From: Clostridia bacterium
Lineage (GTDB): Bacteria; Bacillota_A; Clostridia; Oscillospirales; CAG-382
Assembly: GCA_017517985.1 (NCBI GenBank)
Contig: JAFWWX010000406.1
Coordinates: 1 to 23,657, forward strand
Length of the DNA: 23,657 nucleotides
Reading direction: 5' to 3'
The notes beneath the pieces were generated by a model that did no database searches, was not told the origin of the DNA, and saw nothing but the letters and a program-made list of their open reading frames with translations. Shown piece after piece: positions 14,268 to 20,230 of this stretch (positions are counted from its first letter, which is position 1; the number at the start of each line of letters is the position of its first letter). Position numbers and translations under genes: made by a program.

Positions 14268-15656
14268 CTATTTACCAACACAGAAATGAGAGAAGATTCC
14301 GTCTACAATTTTTTCATTAACACTTCTTCCGTCAATTTCAAGAAGTGCCTTAACCGCATTTTCAAGCTCGGAGCAACACATATCCGGTGTCAACACGTTA
14401 AGTACCTCAAGTGCCGATTCAAGGCAGGCTTCCGCTTTTTTCAAAGAGGCATACTGACGAGCTCCCACAACAATAAGTCCGCTTCTTATTTCCTCGTCTC
14501 CACCGGGGAACAGCTCTGAAAGTACTGTTTCAAGCTCTTTTCTTCCGGTTTCTTCCTTCGTGCTGAACTCAATTATATTTTCTGTATAAGGCATAATTTC
14601 ATCCCTGTATATCTGTGAAAATCCGCCTATGTCCTGCTTATTAAGAACTGCTATTATTCTCTTTCCGCCTTTTTGCTGTGAAATTGCAGATATTATTTCT
14701 CTGTCCTCACCGGAAATTTCCCTTGAGGTATCAAAAAGCGCAAAGACAAGCTCTGCTCTTTCAAGCTCTTTCTTTGACCTTTCAACTCCGATTTTTTCTA
14801 CTACATCCTCGGTTTCTCTTATTCCTGCAGTATCTGAAAGGAGTAGTTTTATATTGCCCACAACAGCGCTTTCGGTTATGACATCCCTTGTTGTTCCTGC
14901 AATATCCGTAACTATGGCGCGGTCATCTCCGACAAGAAGATTAAGAAACGAGGATTTTCCCACATTCGGAGCACCTATTATTGCACAGGGGATTCCCTTT
15001 GAAATCGCACGTCCCGTGTCATAAGTCGATGACAGTTTTCTTATATCCGAAAGAATACCAGAACAAGCCTTTCTCATTTCCTCATCTGACATATCGGCAA
15101 TATCCTCATCCGGATAGTCAATATAAGCATATACACTTGTAAGAACTGTTGTTATGCTGTCGGCAAAGGAAGAAATTTTCTCCCCAAGCACACCTGACAG
15201 CTGAGATGCCGAGAGCCTTGCACCGGCAACCGTCTCTGCATCTATAAGCTCGCCAACGGCTTCTGCCTGAGAAAGCGTAAGCTTTCCCGAAAGAAAAGCT
15301 CTTTTGGTAAATTCTCCGGGGCTTGCAGGTACAGCTCCGCTTTCAAAAAGTGCTGTAAGCACAAGAGATGCGCCTATTTCACTTCCGTGACAGCTTATCT
15401 CTATAGTATCCTCGCCGGTGTAGCTTCTGGGACTTCTGAAAACAGTCGCAATACCGTCATCAATCTTTTCGTTTCTGTAGTAGATGTTTCCATACACGGC
15501 TTTATTACCCTGAACTTCTGCAAGAGATGTCGATACAGGTTTAAACACTTTTTCACATATTTCAATCGCCCTGTCTCCACTGACACGGATGACAGCAATA
15601 CCGCCTTTTCCCGCTGGTGTTGATATTGCCGCTATTGTTGAATAACCGTTATTCAT
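14268..15656 (-). CDS. mnmE: tRNA modification GTPase MnmE
   Basis: A GTPase that, with MnmG, installs the carboxymethylaminomethyl-type modification at wobble U34 of certain tRNAs. Visible parts in order are the tetrahydrofolate-binding N-terminal domain (STIAAISTPAGKGGIAVIRVSG), a helical domain, the G domain with P-loop GAPNVGKSS (about 228-236), switch TDIAGTTRD, DTAG (about 275-278) and NKQD, and the C-terminal catalytic FCVGK. The length, 462 residues, is normal. Two ATGs compete (15662 and 15656). The second is favoured because AAAAGGG is only 2 nt from the first. It is not beside mnmG or the rnpA/yidC cluster, its frequent location, at least within this window. An intrinsic terminator hairpin lies just upstream of its ribosome binding site, and no separate promoter is visible, so expression probably relies on read-through from secG. 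Confidence 0.96.
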   Translation of the reverse strand: MNNGYSTIAAISTPAGKGGIAVIRVSGDRAIEICEKVFKPVSTSLAEVQGNKAVYGNIYYRNEKIDDGIATVFRSPRSYTGEDTIEISCHGSEIGASLVLTALFESGAVPASPGEFTKRAFLSGKLTLSQAEAVGELIDAETVAGARLSASQLSGVLGEKISSFADSITTVLTSVYAYIDYPDEDIADMSDEEMRKACSGILSDIRKLSSTYDTGRAISKGIPCAIIGAPNVGKSSFLNLLVGDDRAIVTDIAGTTRDVITESAVVGNIKLLLSDTAGIRETEDVVEKIGVERSKKELERAELVFALFDTSREISGEDREIISAISQQKGGKRIIAVLNKQDIGGFSQIYRDEIMPYTENIIEFSTKEETGRKELETVLSELFPGGDEEIRSGLIVVGARQYASLKKAEACLESALEVLNVLTPDMCCSELENAVKALLEIDGRSVNEKIVDGIFSHFCVGK

Positions 15657-15676
15657 ATTCATTCCCTTTTCTAATC

Positions 15677-15701
15677 AAAAAGACCGACTTTGAGGTCGGT
15701 C
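15677..15701 (-). terminator. Terminator hairpin between secG and mnmE
   Basis: On the minus strand, GACCGAC (15701-15695) pairs with GTCGGTC (15688-15682) over 7 bp with a 6-nt loop, followed by TTTTT (15681-15677). It lies 24 nt after secG and about 20 nt before the mnmE start. Confidence 0.75.
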
Positions 15702-15725
15702 CTTGTTTTTAGCTTTAGCTTTCTC

Positions 15726-16133
15726 TTATTCTGACACTTCAGTTTCTGCAGTTTCAGTGTCTGCAGTTTCAGTGTCTGTAGTTTCAGTGTCTGCGGTCTC
15801 AGTTTCACCTGTTATTTCCTCGGTTTCAACCTTAGTTGTAACTCCGGGCACATCAATTACAGGTGCATTTTCATCAGCCTTCTTGTCAGCCTTTGCAGTT
15901 GTAATGTAAAGAACAAGAATAAGTACGCAGAAAATTATGGAAATAACAGCTGTTGCCTTGGAAAGAACAGCGTCAATTGTCTTACCCTTCTGCTTACCGA
16001 AGAATGTGTCTGCACCACCGGAAACAACGCCGGACATTCTGTGGTTCTTACTGCTCTGAAGAAGAACGGAAATAATAAGGAAAAGTGCGCATACAAGAAT
16101 CAATACGCCAAGTACTATAGCTCCTTTAGTCAT
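15726..16133 (-). CDS. secG: SecG preprotein translocase subunit with an acidic repeat tail
   Basis: The small membrane subunit of the SecYEG channel. Residues 5-27 and about 60-79 are the two transmembrane helices. Between them is the conserved cytoplasmic loop (LLQSSKNHRMSG, then GADTFFGK). At 135 residues it is much longer than a typical SecG of 70-80 residues. The extra C-terminus is Glu/Thr/Asp-rich and includes four 5-residue repeats (ETADT, ETTDT, ETADT, ETAET). GGAGG lies 9 nt before the ATG, downstream of a near-consensus promoter. Identity is confident; the role of the tail is unknown. Confidence 0.93.
   Translation of the reverse strand: MTKGAIVLGVLILVCALFLIISVLLQSSKNHRMSGVVSGGADTFFGKQKGKTIDAVLSKATAVISIIFCVLILVLYITTAKADKKADENAPVIDVPGVTTKVETEEITGETETADTETTDTETADTETAETEVSE
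15746..15805 (-). repeat. Four 15-bp tandem repeats encoding the SecG acidic tail
   Basis: The plus-strand unit CTGCAGTTTCAGTGT occurs exactly at 15746-15760 and 15761-15775, then with one change at 15776-15790 and several at 15791-15805. The period is a multiple of three, so copy-number change would lengthen or shorten the tail without shifting the frame. Confidence 0.85.
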
Positions 16134-16162
16134 TTTAAAAATCCTCCGAAATTATTAAAGTT

Positions 16163-16180
16163 AAAAAGTGCCAATGGCAC
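16163..16180 (-). promoter_or_regulatory. Small hairpin with T-tract in the secG leader
   Basis: On the minus strand, GTGCC-ATT-GGCAC (16180-16168) is followed directly by TTTTT (16167-16163), about 14 nt after the predicted transcript start and upstream of the secG ribosome binding site. The stem is only 5 bp (7 with two G-U pairs), so a role as an early attenuator is speculative. Confidence 0.35.
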
Positions 16181-16200
16181 CCGAATACATATCTTTTTGG

Positions 16201-16229
16201 ATTATACCACAATCTTTTTGTTTTGTCAA
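16201..16229 (-). promoter_or_regulatory. Consensus sigma-A promoter of secG
   Basis: On the minus strand, a perfect TTGACA (16229-16224), a 17-nt spacer and a perfect TATAAT (16206-16201). The start is near 16194, with a leader of about 60 nt. A perfect 12-bp palindrome AAATCCGGATTT (16234-16245) lies just upstream of the -35. Confidence 0.88.
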
Positions 16230-16370
16230 GTGCAAATCCGGATTTATTTTTTCTTATTTGTTTTTTTAGCATTTATTGATAAATTTTAATTAATCAGTGA
16301 CGCTGTTTTGTGCACCGGATAATTGTTTAAGCAAAAATATCTTACTTATCCTTTTAAAGTTCGCTCGGAT

Positions 16371-17462
16371 TTAATTCAAATTAATAAGAAGAAAAACAAG
16401 ATTTTCAAGTATTCTGTAACCATCACTTCTTCTTTTAAGCTTCGCATCTGCCTCAAGGCAGGTATCGGCAAATCTTTTTGCATATCCGCTTGAGGAAGCG
16501 GAAAGCACCGCCAGATATTTTTTAACAACAAAATCGCGAAGTCCCGAAGCTCCTATAATTTCCTGTATACCTCTGCCCTCTCTTTGCAAAGATGAAACTA
16601 TACTTATATCGGTTGCCATTTTGCTTATTGCCCCGAAGATAAGAAGGGGTTCTGTCTTTGTCTTTCTAAGTTTTGACAGTGCATCTGTTGCCTTCTCAAA
16701 ATTCCTCTCGGATATTGCATTGGTAACATCAAAAGTTATTGCTTCGGTATTTTTTATGCAAATGTAGTCAATATCCTCACGAGTAACAGTATCTCTCGCG
16801 CAAAAGCCGAGATAAGCACAAAGTTTTTCAGTTTCGTTGGCAAGAAGACACATATCCGTACCCACGCTGTCACAGAGATATCTTATATCTTCAGGGGATA
16901 TTTTGATTTTATCTTTGTCAAAATGTCTTTTTATCCAGCGAAGTAGGTTTGTGTCACCGGGCTGCGCTCTTTGAAAATCGCAGACAAGAGCATTTTCAGA
17001 AAGTCTTTTGATTATTGCTGTATTCGCCTTTCCCTTTACCGGGTCAATATTGGAAAAATATATCACAACAATCGTCATTTCCCCAACATCTGAGAGCATA
17101 TTGTATACATCTGCCATTTCTCTGTCCGAAAGCTTTGAAAAATCCGGACTGTCAAGCTTTATTACCCTTTTGCTGTTATCATTCTCAATCGCATCCCCGA
17201 AAAGCGAAAACTCCTGCATAGGAACTGAAGAAAGCTCATCGCAAAACTGCCCGAAATCAACATCTCCTCGAAGTACGGAAATATTAACTTTATCCCCCGA
17301 AGCCTTACAAAGCTCTGAGAAATAGTGCCTTTTCATATACTCCTCGTCTCCGGTGAAGATGTATACACCCTGTACATCCTTTTCGCGAAGCCGTCTTTTT
17401 AGCTCGTTTTCCGCTTGCTTTGAGTTTTCGGCGTTTTTCTCATAAGTCTTTTTATATGCCAT
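16371..17462 (-). CDS. holA: DNA polymerase III subunit delta
   Basis: The delta subunit of the clamp loader, which opens the beta sliding clamp during replication. The product has 363 residues from ATG 17462, chosen because AGAGGG lies 5 nt upstream; the frame extends to a GTG at 17480 that has no suitable site. Features typical of bacterial delta include GVYIFTGDEEYMKRHYFSEL near the N-terminus, VVIYFSNIDPVKGKANT, LLRWIKRHFDKDKIKISPEDIRYLCDSVGTDMCLLANETEKL, and a C-terminal helical domain ending in YRILENLVFLLINLN. As expected for delta, there is no functional Walker A. It follows the radical SAM gene by 24 nt and probably shares its transcript. I see no good terminator in 16230-16370. Confidence 0.9.
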   Translation of the reverse strand: MAYKKTYEKNAENSKQAENELKRRLREKDVQGVYIFTGDEEYMKRHYFSELCKASGDKVNISVLRGDVDFGQFCDELSSVPMQEFSLFGDAIENDNSKRVIKLDSPDFSKLSDREMADVYNMLSDVGEMTIVVIYFSNIDPVKGKANTAIIKRLSENALVCDFQRAQPGDTNLLRWIKRHFDKDKIKISPEDIRYLCDSVGTDMCLLANETEKLCAYLGFCARDTVTREDIDYICIKNTEAITFDVTNAISERNFEKATDALSKLRKTKTEPLLIFGAISKMATDISIVSSLQREGRGIQEIIGASGLRDFVVKKYLAVLSASSSGYAKRFADTCLEADAKLKRRSDGYRILENLVFLLINLN

Positions 17463-17486
17463 ATATACCCTCTTTTTCACTAAACT

Positions 17487-18365
17487 TCAAAAATCAAAGT
17501 TCGGAACATATTCCTCCACAGCAGAGCTTTTTCCCTGAAAATAGCCGTTTACTATTCCAAGTCTTTGAGCATAGTCTGTAACCTTATTGTATTCAAGTGT
17601 CGTAAGCTTTCTTGAAAGCTCCGGAAATTCACCTGCCATATGTGTCGGGAAATATTGCCTCATAATACTGATATACAACTTCGACACATCATATTTTCCG
17701 CAAAGCTCATCAAGTATTGCCATAGAATCTCTGTACAGCGTCGGCAGAACAAGATGCCTTATCAAAACTCCGCTTTTCATATGTCCCTCTCCGTCAAATT
17801 CCGGATATCCTGTCTGGCGGAACATTTCCTCGATAGCCAAAAAAGCCACTTTGAAATAATCCTTAGCACCCGAATATTTCTCCGAACATTCCGGAGAGTA
17901 GTATTTTATATCCGGAAGATAAATGTCCACAAGTCCTGACAGTTCCCTCAATGTTTCAACTCTGTCGTAGGAGCCTGTATTGTATATCACGGGAATTTCA
18001 AGCTGTTCCTTAACCTTATAAAGTGCCCTTGCAATATCAAGGCTGTAGTGGGTAGGATTTACAAGGTTCAGATTGACAGCACCCATTTTTTGAACACCGA
18101 GAAATATTTCCGAAAGCTCCTCTGGCAATATGTCCCTGCCTTTATTACCTTGCGAAATCTCGTGATTCTGACAGTACACACATTTAAGTGAACATCCGGA
18201 GAAAAATACAGTCCCCGACCCTTTGCCGTAGGATATACACGGCTCCTCCCACATATGAAGACCTACTCTTGCAATTCTGACATTACTGTCCGCACCACAA
18301 AAGCCCCTTTCCGTGCTTCTGTCACGAAGGCACATTCTGGGACACATACTACATCTTTTTGTCAT
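17487..18365 (-). CDS. PflX-type radical SAM protein (COG1313)
   Basis: A radical SAM protein of 292 residues. The [4Fe-4S] motif is Cys58-x3-Cys62-x2-Cys65 (SGCSLKCVYCQN). An N-terminal cysteine set (Cys5, 8, 12 and 23, in CSMCPRMCLRDR and GFCGA) is typical of the PflX group and may bind another metal or cluster. Other family blocks are NLVNPTHYSLDI, PVIYNTGSYD, VDIYLPDIKYY and RHLVLPTLYRDS. The family resembles pyruvate formate-lyase activating enzymes, but its true substrate is unknown, and no glycyl radical enzyme gene lies nearby in this window. Its ATG overlaps the stop of the mreD-like gene (ATGA), implying translational coupling. Confidence 0.85.
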   Translation of the reverse strand: MTKRCSMCPRMCLRDRSTERGFCGADSNVRIARVGLHMWEEPCISYGKGSGTVFFSGCSLKCVYCQNHEISQGNKGRDILPEELSEIFLGVQKMGAVNLNLVNPTHYSLDIARALYKVKEQLEIPVIYNTGSYDRVETLRELSGLVDIYLPDIKYYSPECSEKYSGAKDYFKVAFLAIEEMFRQTGYPEFDGEGHMKSGVLIRHLVLPTLYRDSMAILDELCGKYDVSKLYISIMRQYFPTHMAGEFPELSRKLTTLEYNKVTDYAQRLGIVNGYFQGKSSAVEEYVPNFDF

Positions 18366-18916
18366 AACGCCTTTTCTATTCTGAACAGCTTCATAAGAAG
18401 TGAGAGTACACCATAAACCACAGCTACAGAAAGAATATTGTATATGTATTCCGGAAGTACCGCACCTAAGATTATATCACCAAGGCTTATGCTGTGCCAA
18501 GTGCCCAGAAGGTAGAATGTACCGACGACCGCTTTCATAAGAAGAAGCGGAACTGAAACAAGCATAGCATTCACTGCACCTTTTCCGGGAAATGCAAAGG
18601 AAAGTCCTCCGGCGTACATCGCACACAGACAGTAGCACAGAGGCGACAGCATCGGCACAGAGCAACTTACATCAACAATAAAACCGAAAACTATACCAAG
18701 GATAACAGCTCTGCGTCTTCCGGAAAGGATTGCTGAACAAAGCACAAGTGCAAACAAAATATCTGGTTTTACCGCATTTTGTACAATCCTTCCGCCAAAG
18801 GAAAGAAAGTTCATTCTCACACCAAGATACGGCACAACCGATGCGGTGAGAAGATAAAATATTATAAATGTAAAAATGAAAAACAGATGCTCTCTTTTTC
18901 CGCCGGTTCTAAGCAT
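18362..18916 (-). CDS. mreD: MreD-like rod-shape membrane protein
   Basis: A polytopic membrane protein of 184 residues with about five or six hydrophobic helices. The block AVILGIVFGFIVDVS (about 70-84) matches the G-x3-G-x3-D pattern of MreD, and VKPDILFALVL just before it also fits. MreD is part of the elongasome that guides lateral wall synthesis. It is normally encoded with mreB and mreC, but neither is beside it here; instead a foldase lipoprotein precedes it and a radical SAM gene follows. AAAGGA lies 11 nt before the ATG. An alternative is an unrelated small membrane protein with ECF-transporter-like spacing. The call rests on one motif and topology. Confidence 0.6.
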   Translation of the reverse strand: MLRTGGKREHLFFIFTFIIFYLLTASVVPYLGVRMNFLSFGGRIVQNAVKPDILFALVLCSAILSGRRRAVILGIVFGFIVDVSCSVPMLSPLCYCLCAMYAGGLSFAFPGKGAVNAMLVSVPLLLMKAVVGTFYLLGTWHSISLGDIILGAVLPEYIYNILSVAVVYGVLSLLMKLFRIEKAL

Positions 18917-18952
18917 ATCTCGAATTTTCCTTTCGTCTTTCTGTACTACTCC

Positions 18953-20077
18953 TTACTGTACGGAGTCGGGAGTCATCATCGGAACAGTTGCAACGCTGTA
19001 TTCTTTAACAACACGGTCGTTTATCTTTACCATATCAACATAAGGCTTTACAAGCTCGATGTATTTTGCTTCCTTAAGGACTGATGTAATTTCACTGTTT
19101 ACATCATTATAAAAATTATACTTTTCCGGGTCCATAGGATACTTCTTCATAATGTGAGCACCGTAGCTTGTATACACAGTTCTCACCTCACCATCATTCA
19201 TTTCAAGTGCCGCATCCTGAAATTCGGGCATATACATATTGTTATCTGTTACGAAATATCCTTCTGTATAGTAATCTGTTCCGGGGTCTTCGCCCTTATA
19301 TTCTTCATACACTGCCTCATAGTCTTCGCCGGCAGACAGTCTTGCTTCTATAGCTTTTACCACTGAAAGCTTTGCTTCCTTTTCTTCCGGTGTTAGGGAT
19401 ACTTTCTCTCCCGCATCATTTGTCTTTGAGTTTGTATTGATAAGAATGTGCTTTACTATTGCATAATTGTTTTTGAAATAGTCTTTCTTTTCATCTTCAG
19501 AAACATCAAGGGCGCTTCTAAGCTCGGAAGTCTTATAGCTCATTTCATAATACTTTCTAAAGTCCGAAAGAGTGATTCCATAGCCGGAAATAAAGGATTC
19601 AAACTTCTCCTTTGATCCCATTGTAAGCTGAAGCTGTGACACTACATTATCAACCTGTGCTTCCATTCTTTCATCCGATGCCTTCAACACTCTTCCCTCA
19701 ACAGTGTCCTGTTTTTTAATTTCATCATAAAGATAAGATGCCGCAATCATTGTTTTTGCGGTACTTATAGCAGAAGCATCGTATATTTGTGCAATGGTTT
19801 TATTCTCTGACTCCTTTTCAATCTCGTAACCAATATCTTTAACCGTCATTTTCCACAGGTCAGGAACATCGCTGGTAATGCCCATCCCATAAAGAAGTGT
19901 GGTCTTTTCCATCGACATATGGTAGGAAAGCATATTTTCATTGAAGCCGGATACAATTTCGCCATTCGCTCCTTCAAAATATATTGCGTCATATTTTTTG
20001 ATGCATGAGGTAAAGGAAACTGCTGACATTATGACTACAAGAGCGGCAGTAAATATTCTCAAAAGTGTATTTTTCAT
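18953..20077 (-). CDS. PpiC/PrsA-like peptidyl-prolyl isomerase lipoprotein
   Basis: A surface foldase of 374 residues anchored by lipid. The signal is MKNTLLRIFTAALVVIMSAV with lipobox FTSC (Cys25). A SurA/PrsA-like helical domain (about 35-205, with LQLTMGSKEKFESFISGYGI and LSDFRKYYEMSYK) precedes a parvulin domain beginning VKHILINTNS (about 208). The parvulin domain continues through ARLSAGEDYEAVYEEYKGEDPG and YTEGYFV to YTSYGAHIMKKY (about 317). It likely helps exported proteins fold after Sec translocation, in keeping with secG in the same block. AAAGGA lies 10 nt before the ATG. A terminator and a competing hairpin fill its leader, so it may be controlled by attenuation. Confidence 0.85.
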   Translation of the reverse strand: MKNTLLRIFTAALVVIMSAVSFTSCIKKYDAIYFEGANGEIVSGFNENMLSYHMSMEKTTLLYGMGITSDVPDLWKMTVKDIGYEIEKESENKTIAQIYDASAISTAKTMIAASYLYDEIKKQDTVEGRVLKASDERMEAQVDNVVSQLQLTMGSKEKFESFISGYGITLSDFRKYYEMSYKTSELRSALDVSEDEKKDYFKNNYAIVKHILINTNSKTNDAGEKVSLTPEEKEAKLSVVKAIEARLSAGEDYEAVYEEYKGEDPGTDYYTEGYFVTDNNMYMPEFQDAALEMNDGEVRTVYTSYGAHIMKKYPMDPEKYNFYNDVNSEITSVLKEAKYIELVKPYVDMVKINDRVVKEYSVATVPMMTPDSVQ

Positions 20078-20096
20078 TGTTTGACCATCCTTTCAT

Positions 20097-20132
20097 AAAA
20101 ACGGGAGTTTTGTGAGAAAGCACAAAATCTCC
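20097..20132 (-). terminator. Intrinsic terminator between mfd and the foldase gene
   Basis: On the minus strand, GGAG-A-TTTTGTG (20132-20121) pairs with CACAAAA-CTCC (20114-20104) with one bulged A and a 6-nt loop. It is followed by CG and TTTTT (20101-20097). The U-tract ends 4 nt before the AAAGGA ribosome binding site of the foldase gene. Confidence 0.75.
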
Positions 20133-20134
20133 AT

Positions 20135-20179
20135 CTGAAAATCAAGTCATAGGACCTTATTTTCAGACTTCTGATTTTC
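20135..20179 (-). promoter_or_regulatory. Mutually exclusive hairpins in the foldase gene leader
   Basis: On the minus strand, CTGAAAAT (20166-20159) can pair with ATTTTCAG (20142-20135), with further pairing inside. GAAAATCA (20179-20172) can instead pair with TGATTTTC (20144-20137). Both use the same 3' segment, so they exclude each other. The terminator hairpin follows 2 nt later. This is attenuator-like architecture; no known riboswitch or T-box core is recognised. Confidence 0.45.
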
Positions 20180-20203
20180 TTTTTGACGAGAAATTCTTAA
20201 ATA

Positions 20204-20209
20204 ATTATA
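20204..20209 (-). promoter_or_regulatory. Candidate -10 box of the foldase gene
   Basis: A perfect TATAAT (20209-20204, minus strand), with a second one 1 nt upstream (20216-20211), lies between the mfd stop and the leader hairpins. No good -35 is found at normal spacing. If used, the transcript would start near 20197 and carry a leader of about 120 nt. Confidence 0.35.
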
Positions 20210-20230
20210 CATTATATATTTTAACAGACA

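Noticed and set aside
15731..15806. Possible CRISPR-like repeat array
   Set aside because: The 15-bp units are contiguous with no spacers, lie within the secG frame and encode a repeated acidic peptide.
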